This document shows positions 1-41,600 of a stretch of 64,000 nt of DNA, one piece after another. The notes under the pieces were generated by a model. The model was not told where the DNA came from, searched no databases, and saw nothing but the letters and a program-made list of their open reading frames with translations. The DNA is from Halocaridina rubra (taxonomy: Eukaryota > Arthropoda > Malacostraca > Decapoda > Atyidae). The stretch is from NCBI GenBank assembly GCA_037179515.1, contig JAXCGZ010001901.1:118501-182500 (forward strand). Direction: 5' to 3'. A program made the position numbers and the translations under genes. The stretch's first letter is position 1. Every line of letters starts with the position of its first letter.

Positions 1-211
1 CCAAGTCAAAGCACACACATTCACCATAAACCTTGTGGTCTTGCACAGGTTTCAAAATTTGACAGATTGGTCAGTTATATAGAATTGATTAATGTATAGA
101 GAACATGCTTATGGGGTGGAGAAATAGATTATTATTGCCATCTTGAAGGAGTTTTAACTGAGAACTAGGAGTTAATACTGAATTCCATGCTTATCATTTT
201 CTGTATTTCAG

Positions 212-2672
212 GTTAAATCTGCTATTTCATGCCTTGCCAGAAAATTTAGGCGTAAGATACCATGTGTACTATACAATGGTTCAGGTGTCAGGGCACATTG
301 GTCAGATCCAGGCTGTGTACCAGTCTGCCGAGAAGATGCGTGTCACTCTAAACACTGCGCAACCTCCACCCTCCACTGAGCAAATGCAGCAGCTGCTTCG
401 CTTGTTACATCAAACCCTTCTGGCCAACAAACTCAGGTACATCGCATTGTGAGCCATGCCTTCTTTTAAGTTATATATGATATGGTTGCAAAATAAGCAG
501 GCTTGCTGATAGCACTCATATTTGCTTTAAGCATACTTTTTCCTTAGGAGACTAATATCAAGATATCTCTCATTTGTTTTTTTTTTGCTTTGGAACGGAA
601 TTATTCTTAGCTGCCATGTATGTCTCAGGTAGTTCTGAGATGAACAGAGAAGTCATTCTAACGTCATACTTCATTTGCAGCGAAGATGCCAGCAAAGTCA
701 TGATCGAGTTATTGGGAACATACACCACTGAGAATGCATCTCAAGCCAGAGAAGACGCTCATCGTTGTATTATTGCATCGTTAGCCGATCCCTCTACCTA
801 TATTATGGACCATCTTCTTACACTAAAAGTAATTAAAAAAAATTATATTGGAACAACATATGATCATTTGCTGATTGTCAAAAGACTTCCGAATACATGC
901 AATTAGGCACTTCTCCTTTTCTAAAAAAATGAATTATATTAATTTTTTTTTTCCAGCCTGTTAAATTCTTGGAAGGTGAACTTATCCATGATTTATTGAC
1001 GATCTTTGTATCGGAAAAGCTTCCTGGCTACATTCATTTCTACAACAATCACAAGGAATTTATATCCTCCATAGGTATTGTATCTCTGTGCTTCATATCT
1101 TGTCAATGTTATTATTATTAGTCTCTTTAGTAGAATTGTTGGTTAGATATGATCTGCATACCTCAACTGACTGCATTTTAGAGTGTACATGTGTTTCAGC
1201 AATTGTCAGTTATGTTGAAAGTATCAAATCACTATAAAAAAAAAAATAATTTGTTCAAGTTAAGGTTGGAAGTAATAATGATTGTATTTTTTTTACTTAT
1301 TGATTACGTCGTGGAGATAAAGTGTTTTTTATTCAGTCTTTAATTATTATATCATGTACTGAAGAATTTGTCTAATGCATGGCATTTTCTTTTTATGCTG
1401 CTGTCGTTAAGGGTTGGATCATGATGCCAATGTTCGTAAGATGAGACTGTTAACCTTCATCCAGATGGCCGAGACCCAGTCTGAAATGTCTTTTGAACTT
1501 ATTATGCAGGAGTTGCAGCTTCCAGCTGAAGAAGTGGAAGGATTTGTCATAGAAGGTATTTATTGTTTTGTATTTCTTCCAAGGCAAATTACATAGTTAC
1601 TGTAGCTATGGAAGAGATTTTACAGTGTAATAAATACATGTACGTCTTTACTTTAGTAGATGAAGTTAAATAAAGCCCTCCTTAGATACAACATACTTCA
1701 GTCGGATCACTTATTATCCAGTATTGGATTGAAAGCTAAACATGTTAAATAAAGGCACATATAACAAACAGTAGATCTAGAATCAAAATTTTATTAAACC
1801 ATATAATATCTATTCTGTGAGTGTGCAGATTAAAATATATATGTATATTTTATTATGTTAGTCAATGAATCAATACTTTACACCTAGGCGTTGAATTACA
1901 GCCATTCGACTTTAAAACCGCAACCTTGACTGCGAAGGCATAATAATAACTATAATCAAAATAATAATCATAACAGAAATAATAATAATAATTAAAAGTT
2001 GAAAAGAAATGCATAGAAATTTATGAAACATTCAACACCTAAGGCAATCCCAATTGAGCCTCTGATAATATCTGGCCAGTACATGTACAGTGTGAAATGT
2101 ATTAATTTTACTATTGTATTATAAACATAATGAACTAAGAAAATTTTGATAAATAATCGATAACTATATTTCACTAATAAGATGGTTCTGAAAAGATTAT
2201 ATATTGTATTATAGAGTATACTATACTCCCACATGGAAAGTTTCCATACACGAGTATATAGTGGTATGACTTGATACTAATTCAACTTGCAACCTGTTGG
2301 TTGAAACTGTATTCAGGTCTTAAGTCCATGACTGTCTGTATGTCCCCCCACTTAATTAGGAGTAGAAGTTCATATGTCTTACTTGTGTTTCTGATGTTAA
2401 TATATCTCAAATTACTTTGCCATTGTTTACACTCCAAATGCTAACACAGTAACATTGGAAAACTCTTTACAGCACTGAAGACTAAGCTAATTAGTGCTCG
2501 TATGGACCAGTGTCAGAAAAAAGTGTACGTATCTTCACGAGTTCATCGAACATTTGGCCGCAACCAGTGGCAGGCGCTTTACGACACCTTAACTGGATGG
2601 AAGACACATCTTAACCTCGTGAAGGACTCCATGCAGGCCATTGTCTCGGCTCCAATTGCCGGTAATAAATGA
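212..2672 (+). CDS. eIF3m: Eukaryotic translation initiation factor 3 subunit M (eIF3m), 3' exons only
   Basis: eIF3m is a PCI-domain subunit of the cytoplasmic eIF3 complex, which recruits mRNA to the 40S subunit. Five exons are visible: 212-436, 681-828, 957-1074, 1412-1555 and 2473-2672, ending in TGA. All junctions are GT/AG and keep phase, giving 277 residues; the first exon enters in the last base of a codon. Family-diagnostic stretches include [71 protein letters not shown] and [19 protein letters not shown]. Full-length animal eIF3m is about 370-390 residues, so roughly 100 N-terminal residues lie upstream of the window. The C-terminal PCI/winged-helix part is complete. Bases 1-211 are intron. 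The gene converges on unc-45. Sequence match is strong; the role is family knowledge. Confidence 0.95.
1075..2472 (+). other. eIF3m introns (1075-1411 and 1556-2472)
   Basis: These two introns flank the exon at 1412-1555. They are AT-rich with long T and AAT runs, and I recognise no transposon, RNA gene or open frame of interest in them. Confidence 0.6.
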
Positions 2673-5600
2673 TATAAGCACAGTATTGACACTTAGCGAG
2701 TATGGTACTTTATCACCATTTCTTAGTTTGGGATCACAGATGGCACTCTGGTATATATAAATTATTGTCTTTTAAAACTAGTTTATGCTGGCAAATGTGT
2801 AAACACTCATGTTCAAAATGAACAGAGTCACTAGGTATGAATGTAATTTCTATATAACAAAATATAAAAATCCATAGAGATCCTTACTTTTATTGACCTG
2901 TGCATGATACTAATTAGCTTTAGAATACTTATAATTCACAGCCAGTGTATGGGATTGTAGTTGATTCTGTTGTTTATAATGGTGTAGTGTTGAAAGGATT
3001 ACTAACTTTTGTTTTGTAGTTTATTATTGGTTTTCATAGTTATTGAAGGGATTGCAGTACACTTCCCTGATGAGCAAAACATATTTTTCTTTCTGTACTC
3101 AATTGTATCAAAATTGGGTGTTGTACTGTACAACTTTGAAATATCGCTAGTCTGTATTGGTGCTATATATGTTTTATATGGATATTACCTCTCGAAGAAA
3201 ACATTACAGAAAAGGCTCGAAGCATAGTCCTTCTGATTCTCTTTGGATAGAGTTGTAGAGGGACCCAGATATTTGGCTGATTGTACATACGTACGTGTAT
3301 ATGTATGTTTATATCACTGCCCTTGAAGTTCATATTTAATACAGTATTTTACTAATATACACCTCATATGTAGTTTAACTGTGATGCAATCTTAGTCGTT
3401 GTATTTTGAAAATTGGGCCAAGATCAGTTGTGTGTGGTGGTGGTATGTGTGTGTTTATTTTACAGTAGAACAGGCAAGAAAATTGCCCTCATCCGGCCTG
3501 AGGACCAAAATACATTGAGATGAAGAAAATTTAGAAGTTTAAGGCCAAGGCAGACACAAGAGAATTTTCCACAGTAGGAAAAGAACAGGTTGAAAGAATA
3601 GTCGAAGTCATGAGGACCTTGAGATATTGCAAGATGACAATATATCCACTTTTTGAAGGACAATACGTCATAAGAATTAGGAAAGACGGAAGGAGGAAGA
3701 GAGTTCCAGGGTATGGTGGTGGATGGGATGAAGCAGTCGCTGCACCAACCAATCTGCGAGCTACAAATCTCCACACAGTAATTGTGAGACAAGGCCGCTT
3801 GGCGAGTGTTACATGGCAGTGGGAGAGGGATGTAACTCACCAACTCATCAGCGGTGCTGAGTAGGAGGTTTTGTTGGAGGTGGAGCAAAAGTATAAGAGA
3901 TTAAGATAAAAAATTGGTCAGTTACCAAGAGGGGAAAGGACAGAATATGAATAGTGTGAGATAGAAATAAAGAATTGGTTATAAATGTCAGCTGCATGGT
4001 CATGGTAATTGGGAACTCTGAAAACTTAACAGATCAGGTATTATGAGCGACTCCCAGAACATTATATAACCCCATCATCCAACTTGACATATGTTAAAGA
4101 AAGTTTTGTTTTAACTTGAAATGCAGAGTAAAGTCTTTGAATGAAGCACAATTACAGCACATTTATGCAAGTCTAGGCAAGCTGACATATTTAGTAATTA
4201 CCTTAAAAGAGCAATTACAATCAAATATTGTTTGCTATTATAGAGATATAGCGAATTGAAAGTGTGCTTTTGTTAGAAATTTGTTTTAAAATTATTTTGA
4301 GACTAAGTTTGAGTTATGAGCATTAAACTTTTTCATTAAATATTTGCTATTTGTTCTACTGCCTTTATTCCATTTAGGCCAAAAGGAATCATGTTCGTAT
4401 TTTAATGTAATATAATATCATCAAACATATTGAGGTCACTCGTGAAGCACTTATAGTGCACAACAGTACATAACTTATCAATTGAGGCTCCGTTCGGAGT
4501 ATGACACCAGTGCCATTTTTTAAAAGTGCCTAAAATTGCATTTTAACTGGCCCCAATCGATTGGGGGTCTTCTTATTCAAGTACTATTTATAAGAAGAAG
4601 ACATATTTCGAAGATAACCAATCTTTTGATATGCACTTTGTATTGGAAATGGAAAATCTCCTTTGATGGAGAGAACATATTCATCCATGTCATGACTATG
4701 TTTTCTCCTCTCAAGTGGAATGAAAATGCGTATGTGAAAGGCTAGCATGAAAAGCTGTGGAAGAGGTGGACCAGACTACTAAAAATATTTAATTTAATGT
4801 CAGTAATGCTTGGAGTCGGGATTTAAAATAAAAAATTAGATTCTTGTGTAAACGTATGGTGCACAAATGGTTAGCTTTCATTCTACATATTCTTATCCTA
4901 AAGATTTGAAAACAGTTGGCTTAGTGGAAGGTGAAAACCAATGATGTGAAAGAGATGCGAGTCTGTGAAAGATATAAGTATAAAAGATCTATGAGGATAT
5001 ATTTAAAATATCAGTTGATGGGTAAGAAGGATTAGATTTATGAGAGACCCTGCAAGACAGTGCTCATTACTAAAAACTCTTGACAGAAATTTTTTTGAAA
5101 ATAAACAAGCATCTTTTCCCTGTTACCAATGTAGCTGCTGCTTTTAATTCTGCTACTTCAAAATTTGTTAGTGTATCTCTTTAGTTTCAAATCCCATAGA
5201 CGAGATGATAATGATCCAGTGGTTTTGCTCTGTGAAGTTCATGGTCCTGCTCTACTTCTTGTTATATGCTGCTTCAGTGCTTTAATCACCACTGTTTGAC
5301 AGCAACAACTAACACATCTCACTCCGTCATTTTATCATCATGTTCTACCCCCGCTGCTTATTTGCTTGGCGACTGTTAATAGTTTTTTTGGATACAACCT
5401 CTTATAGTTTTCATTTAAAAGTTTTTTTCACATTGACCTATAATTTAAAGGTGGTTCTATTTAGAAATACTTTTTTCATATTGATACAGTGTCATACCTA
5501 CTTACTAATATTGCATAAAACAATACGTAAAAGGATATATAATATATAAACTAAGACAGTTTTAAGACAAATAGCAAGAGCATAATACAGTACATTATAC

Positions 5601-6709
5601 CTTGCCCACGATTTTTCCCTATATGTTCCACATACGAGTGTGGATGATTTCCAATTAGCATGCCATTCTCTCTGCCAGTAATGAAATGGAAGTCGATATC
5701 TTGCATCTGTTTTATTGGTACCTTGTATGAGTCGGATTTTTCTAATCGAGGGAGTCAATAGCTCTATTAATGTCAAGGGGGGCAGTACAAGACTTTTGAA
5801 CAGAGGTGTAGCTGATCACTAGTGCACTGAGGTACGAATAACTTTGTTGACATGTTGCAAGGAAAGGGATAATGAGTTTATAACCAGAATTTTTTTAGAC
5901 TAGCTAATATATAAACTTTATGCCAGTGATTTTTATTAAATATACTGTACAGTGGGAAATAATCACACAATAAGGAATGATCAGTGCAGTATGTGGAGGT
6001 AAGTTTAGCAGCTCTGATACTGGTTCTTACTGAAAAACTTAAATCAGGGCAAAATTTTTATATAATGGTCCAGTTATACATCATGAACTACCTTTCTAGA
6101 AAGGGCTAGGATGGTGACCGGTTTTGAAGGATGTTAATGAAAATTCATGTTTAGTGTAAAAACTTTTATGAATACTTTTATTTCTACGTAGTAATGATTC
6201 TTGTTCACCTGTAAGGCACAAAGTGATGGAAAGGAAGCGCATGTACGAATTGTAGTGTGGTAAATGTAGATAATTTTTTTTTCATTTTGTAAATTATTTT
6301 TTTGTAAAGTCACAAAACACAATTAAAATATTTACTATTTAGATATTATTCAGATACTCTGAAATATGTAAAGAAAATATTAAGTACTTAACTCTTTTAC
6401 AACAAAACTATGAAGAGATTTTTACAAATCTAAAAATTTTCTCAATAATTGACTAGAATGAAGAAAGCACCTATAAAAACTTAAAACTTATGAAATAATA
6501 ACATATTCCAGCTAAACCCACTTGAAAGATCAACATATTTATTATTTTTTCTATTTGCTTTTTGTCAAATAATTTACCATTAAAGCTATACTGTATACAA
6601 AAGTCAACATTTAACAAGTATGTTACAAACAATTTGGAAGAGAATTATTGAAAACGGTATGAAAACCTTACAATAAAAAATAAACAATCTGATATTTTGC
6701 AGAATCTCC
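2673..6709. other. Convergent 3' flanks of eIF3m and unc-45
   Basis: This AT-rich spacer separates the eIF3m stop from the unc-45 stop and must contain both 3' UTRs. Apart from one LINE tail fragment at about 3458-3862, I see no gene. A possible minus-strand poly(A) signal for unc-45 (AATAAA, plus-strand TTTATT at 6538-6543) lies about 170 bases after its stop, and an AATAAA at 3966-3971 could serve eIF3m. Both are weak because the motif is common in AT-rich DNA. Short frames at 3009-3227 and 4536-4745 have no recognisable motif. Confidence 0.5.
3458..3862 (-). mobile_element. 3' fragment of a Jockey-like LINE
   Basis: Read on the minus strand, this segment parallels 12180-12600 base for base over long stretches. 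Both have a block ending in AAGCGGCC, then the GATTTGTAGCTCGC and GATTGGTTGGTGCAGCGACTGC stretches, a CCTCCTTC/GTCTTTCC block, and a terminal CTCAGGCC...TTGCCTGT tail at 3458-3500. It is the C-terminal codons plus 3' UTR of the same LINE family, inserted antisense in the eIF3m downstream region. It has no coding capacity. Confidence 0.75.
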
Positions 6710-33144
<26,435 letters not shown>

Positions 33145-34296
33145 CTATAATGAAAATAAATATGCAGATAATTTTCCACAAATTGTACATAATAACAATG
33201 CCTAATAATGGATCAGATAAAGACTATCGACCCCAGAAAATTAGATAACTCCGTAAGGAGTTATTATTAGTCTAGTTAGATCAGGTTAGGGACTGACCTA
33301 ACATTTTTTGCAAGACCCACACTCTTCATTGTATCTGATTTCTCGTATTTCCTTTTACTTCTACCCTTATGTTCCAACTTCTACACAGTTGGCAACCCAC
33401 ACCTTCCATATAGACAGTATTAAGCTGTACTATAAATTTAAAAAAAAAAAAAAAATTCTTCCATTTTCTTTTCTTAAAATTTTGAACAATTCAAAGTAAG
33501 AATTTTCACTCTTTACAATACACAAGGATCTTCCATGGATTGCCACACTAATATTAATATCTATTAGTTACCCCTATAATGTCTTGTCAAATTGCCATAT
33601 TCACACAAGCTCTGGTTCTTACGATATTATTATATTCGAAAGATCAATAGTGAATTCCTACGTAACCTAAAATTCTTTCACCCAGAACATTAATAATCAA
33701 TTTGATTTTGCTCTATAAAATTTATGCAAATGAAATGTAACCGGATTTTGCTTTTATCATCTCTTAAATATGGATAGAGAATCACTGAAATTAGTAAAAT
33801 CTAATTTACTTCTGGGTAATGAACCAAAGGAGGATAGAAAATTAGGAGATGCATTAGCATAGATTCTTTCACAGCCTAACATGATCTTAATAGCATGTAC
33901 TTGAGCATGTAAGCTCCGTACAGCACACAAGAAACATAACTATGGAAGACTTTCTCCTCTACCACCACACATATTCTATACAAATGCCTGCTAAGACACG
34001 AAAGGGACGGGCGTGTGACAGAGAATGACATGATCTAAATGTCATGCACTTGAGCAAACACACTTTGCAGAACACACACGATAAGAGAGAGGCAGAATTT
34101 CTTTCCTATCAACACAGATATTCGTGTTTAAACACCTGCTAAGGCGCAAAGGGGACAGGCGTCTTGATTATCACAATCAATGCAGCATTCAATAAGAGTA
34201 CATATATTCCGAAATCATTATCCTACATGTGAGCTTGCACAGCGAAATATTGCAAATTATTTGGTAAATTTTTAGAGGAGGTGATTATAAGCGTCG
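33145..34296 (-). other. unc-45 upstream region
   Basis: This should contain the unc-45 5' UTR and promoter, but I cannot fix a start site. A perfect 7-base inverted repeat (TAACTCC-GTAA-GGAGTTA) is at 33246-33263. A diverged tandem duplication of about 120 bases spans roughly 33890-34140; both copies contain CACTTGAGCA-like and CCTGCTAAG.C.CAAAGGG.C motifs. Confidence 0.45.
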
Positions 34297-34970
34297 AAAA
34301 AACACTTTTTGGTGCGTCCTAACCTAACCTTACCTAGGGGAATGCGTCTTCCCTAGCAGGGGGCTCTATTCATTTTTTTTTTTTTTTTTTTATGATTAAC
34401 ACCAGGACGGGCAAAAAAATAATAAAATAAAACATCCCTCATCGGGCCTGGGCACGAAGAATACATAAAGTAAAGAGAAACAGAGATGGAGAGTGTAATG
34501 ACTTGTCAGATGTGAAGAGATAATAAAAGATGTGTAATGAATATCCAAGAATATTCAGTGTAGATGTAGGCATAGAAAAAGAACCGTAACTGAAGGAAGA
34601 CTTAACATCGAACTGTCCTGGACAGACCTATTTAAGTTCAAAAAACCTTCAGCTGTAGTATCGCAACGGGCGGCTGGTTTAAAAGCCATATTTCATTAAT
34701 CCTCTTATCTAAGATAATACCAAATATTTTAATGACAAATGTTTTCATAAGTTTGCCCTTTCAGTTACGTTTGTTTGAAAGAAAATAAATAATGAAATAT
34801 GAACAGATATTACAGAATTTCGGTATAAAGAAACCCCTGAAAATATACCAGAACAAGAATGAAGATTGATATTTTAGTAGAGGGGATCACTGGAGTAAAA
34901 AGCCCCAGGCTATGGAGGACACGTTCCCCTAGGTGAAGTTAGGAAGCACCAGAAATGCGTTTTTTTTTTT
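34297..34970. mobile_element. Foldback/TIR element with nested repeat A copy
   Basis: The left arm (34297-34370: GGTGCGTCCTAAC, ACCTAGGGGAATGCGTC) is the inverted counterpart of the right arm (34895-34970: GACACGTTCCCCTAGGT, GTTAGGAAGCACC). The arms are about 70 bases and diverged. Between them sits a minus-strand copy of repeat family A (34373-34680) with a T-rich end, apparently a later insertion. Confidence 0.7.
34373..34680 (-). mobile_element. Short repeat family A (SINE-like)
   Basis: Minus-strand copy. From the tail inward it shows poly(T) on the plus strand, ACCAGGACGGGCAAAAAAAT, CCTCATCGGGCCTGGGCAC, GTGACTTGTCAGATGTGAAG-like sequence, AGAATATTCAGTGTAGATGT and TAGTATCGCAACGGGCGGCT. 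It aligns with 58996-59275 nearly end to end. Confidence 0.8.
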
Positions 34971-35048
34971 TTTTAAACTTTCTTTGTAATTCCCTCTTCT
35001 AAAATTTTACCGCATTAAGGTACAAATGCAAATTATAAGAAGGCTATT

Positions 35049-35162
<114 letters not shown>

Positions 35163-35608
35163 CGCCTTGTTTACATTAATAAACCTTAATAAACACTGTG
35201 TATTGAAATTCATGATTTTTTTTTTCCTAACTGGGAGTGTGAAAGAAAACATTTACAATATCAATTATCAGTTCGTTTCTTACCTGGGAGTGAACTAATT
35301 GGGAGTGGAAAATAATTATCTAATTTCTAATTTTATTCCGTATCAAAATACACTTAAACTCACCGTACTATATAATGCTATATATCAATAAAAAAAAAAA
35401 ATAAAAGTTTGGAAATGTCACGAAAATTAGTTTGACTACAACCAGGGTTGAACTTTCACTTAACGAACCTTAACGTAGTCTGTTCTTATTTCATGAGAGG
35501 AGTTATATTTATCCTCAGTCACTCTCTGTCACGAGAACCTTCTAATACCTTCTACTGGCTGTTACTGCTGCCATGTGTACATTGGGGCCAATGTGAAGTT
35601 TATTTTTG

Positions 35609-36083
35609 GCTTGAGGATTTGACCTCTTCTTCTTCTTCTTTTCTTTGTCAGGAGAAAAATTAGGAGCCGCAGTGAAAGACTAAATGCTGCTATTGAAAGT
35701 TATACATTATAGATGCCACACTAATCAAACTAAATGCCGTTTTATTCCTACATATATTTTAAAGCCGTAATCCCCTTTTTAGGGGGTACCAAGTCAAAGC
35801 AAACTTTGATTCTTTGTGGGAGAAAAATATCATAGGAGGAAATACCCAGTCCCATCGTTCAGCCCTATTTAGCCGATTTCAACAAAATTTAGGAAAACAC
35901 TAATCTGATATTCTTGTTCTTATCCTAAGTGAAGAAAGAATGAGTAATCCTCCTTGAAAGGGGGGGTTGGCCGAATCAAAGCATATTTAAACATTCACAT
36001 GAAGCCAATCACCGATATCGATATCAGTGATGCAAACAGGGAGGAATGAGGGTGTGGTAGAAATGTTACCAGATCACAAGAAG
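35609..36083 (+). repeat. Direct repeat X, left copy
   Basis: About 475 bases repeated in the same orientation at 39283-39742. Both start GCTTGAGG/GCTCGAGG and end AGATCACAAGAAG, and share TCTTTGTCAGGAGAAAAA, TTTGATTCTTTGTGGG, TACCCAGTCCCATC, TATTCTTGTTCTTATCCTA and ATTCACATGAAGCCAATCAC. The middle contains a diverged version of the LINE leader signature. This copy directly precedes the hAT element. Confidence 0.85.
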
Positions 36084-39282
<3,199 letters not shown>

Positions 39283-39742
39283 GCTCGAGGCCTCGACCTC
39301 TTTTCTTTGTCAGGAGAAAAACTAAGCCGCAGTGAAAGACTAAACGCTGCAATCGAATATTATTAATTATAGATGACACACTAATCAAACTAAATGCCAT
39401 TTTATTCCTACATATGTTTTAAAGACGTAACCTCTTTATTAGTGGGTGCCAAGTAAAGGCAAACCTTGATTCTTTGTGGGAGGAAAATATCATAGAAGAA
39501 AATACCCAGTCCCATCACTTACCCCTATATAGTCGATTTTAGCCACACGTACGAAAACACTGATCTGGTATTCTTGTTCTTATCCTAGATGAACAAAGAA
39601 TGAGTAATCCTACTTGAAAAAGGGGTTGGCCGAATCAAAGCATATTTAAATATTCACATGAAGCCAATCACCGATATCAGTGATGCAAACAGGGAGGATG
39701 AGGGTGGAATTGTAATGTACCAGATCACAAGAAGCAATGCAC
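39283..39742 (+). repeat. Direct repeat X, right copy
   Basis: Second copy of the repeat at 35609-36083, beginning at the base after the right hAT terminus and ending AGATCACAAGAAG followed by CAATGCACCAT. Confidence 0.85.
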
Positions 39743-39744
39743 CA

Positions 39745-41600
39745 TAGCTCGTTGCTATAAACTGATAGGAATGGGTAATTACCTAACTGTGATTACGGGA
39801 AAGAGACCCAAGCTCGTAACTTCTTGTCTCCTGATCGGTTCCATTTTGTACTTAGTGATACTTATTATACTATGGAGTGAGTTAGCATTAACTACCTCCT
39901 CGCTTAGCGAATTCCAATTATCAACTACTCATACACTGAAAAAAAAAAAGTACTAACTTTTGTTACGAAGCATCAAATTATGACCTCTAGCTCTAGTGTC
40001 AACCATATCAAAATACTGATCCCTATCCACTCTGTCATAATCATGAAGGAATTCAAAAACCGTCACCATATCCCCATCAATCTTGTAGCTTCGAATGATG
40101 GTAAATCTAATTCCCTCAGCCATTCATCATAACTGAGATTGCGTATTTCTGGCACCAGTTTCGTGGCATGACTTTGAACTTTTTCCAGCTTAACTACGTC
40201 TTTTTCAAGCGCGGATTCCAAAAGGGGGCTGCATATTCAAGCTTTGGCCTCACATACATACATATACCTTGGCCTCACATAGGTTACATAAATATTTCTG
40301 AACATTTCCTTGTCAATGTGCCTGAAGGGTACCCTTACATTTGCCAAGAAAGCGTATCCTGCCCTTACTATGCCATTTATATGCACTTCTGGAGACAAAT
40401 CGGCCAATATATTTACTCCTAGATCTCTTCCATTCTCTGTCTCTTGAAGTTCTACTCCTGCCAGCGAGTAGACAAGCTTGGGCCTTTTTGCACTTGTACC
40501 CATTCTCAATAACTTAAATTTTGAAGTAGCCACTTTTCTGACGACTCATGCAGACTATTTAGATCTTCCGGAAGTTCTCTACCACTGTTCTCGTTTTTTA
40601 CTGTCTTCAAAATCTTTGCATCATCTGCAAACATATTCATGAATGAATTTACAGACTCTGGTAGGTCATTTACATATACAAGGAACAAAAGTTGCCCTAA
40701 AACTGAAACCTGTGGAACTCCACTACTAACTCTTTTCCATTCAGACACTGAGTGTCTTGCTCTAACCCTCTGTTCCCTTCCTTCTAGGAATGTTTTTATC
40801 CATTTTAAGACATTTTCACCTATTCTTGCCGCTTCTTAACATGTCTCCCTTGTGGGACAGTGTCATATGCTTTCTGGAAGTCTAGGAATATGCAATCTGC
40901 CCAGCCCTCTCTTTCCTGTAAGATTCGACTTACCTCATCATAAAATTCTAAGTTTGATACTGTTGATCTACCTTTTCTGAAGCCATGTTGTCTGACAAAA
41001 AGTTGGATTCCAAGTGAGGAGAGATATGTTTCCTTGGTAGTTTCTCCATAACTTTGCAAACTATGCTGGTCAAGGAAACTGGTCTATAGTTTAGAGCCGT
41101 ATCCCTCCTTCCCTTTTTGAAAATAGGTATCATGTTCGCTTTTTCAAGCTTCTTGGAATCTCCCCTGACTCCAGCGATTTTTTAAATATGATACTTTGTG
41201 CCACTGATATTGAATTTGCGCATTTTTTAAGTACATAAGGGGATATATCATCAGAACCTGTAGCTTTATGGACATCTAACTCCATCAGCGCTTTGCATAC
41301 CTCTGTGGCTGAAGGGATGATGTTCTCTAATACCCGCCTGTGAGCTTCTATCTCTGCAATCTGAGGGGGTGGAGTATTTTCTGCTGTAAATACTGACTGA
41401 AACTCCTTGTTCAATTCTTTGCAGATCTCTTCATACATCTCAGTGATGCTTCCATCCGCTCTCTTAAGCTTTAAAACCTGTTCTTTTACCTTCGGTTTTC
41501 TTCTGATAAAGCTGTGGAAAAGTTAGGGATTTTCTTTAGCCTTCCTGGTGATGTCACTTTCATAGTCTCTCTTCTTTTACTTAGGTAATCATTTCTTGCG
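39745..41600 (-). mobile_element. CR1-like LINE relic (reverse transcriptase and 3' end)
   Basis: Minus strand, with frame changes: ESDITRKAKENP (near 41560), MYEEICKELNKEFQSVF, HKATGSDDISPYVLKKCA, PIFKKGRRDTALNYRPVSLT, QHGFRKGRSTVSNLEF, CIFLDFQKAYDTVP, VSSGVPQVSVLGQLLFLVYV, MFADDAKILKTV (catalytic FADD intact), then EYAAPFWNPRLKKDV and EKVQSHATKLVPEIRNLSYD towards the 3' end (40230-39990). Interrupted by stops and frameshifts. The extreme 3' end (39776-39830) recurs at about 13570-13650. No endonuclease domain is present, so it is 5'-truncated. The clade call is by motif only. Confidence 0.85.

Noticed and set aside
34315..34335. Arthropod telomere-like CCTAA repeats.
   Set aside because: Only about two imperfect units, within a foldback arm; far too short for telomeric sequence.
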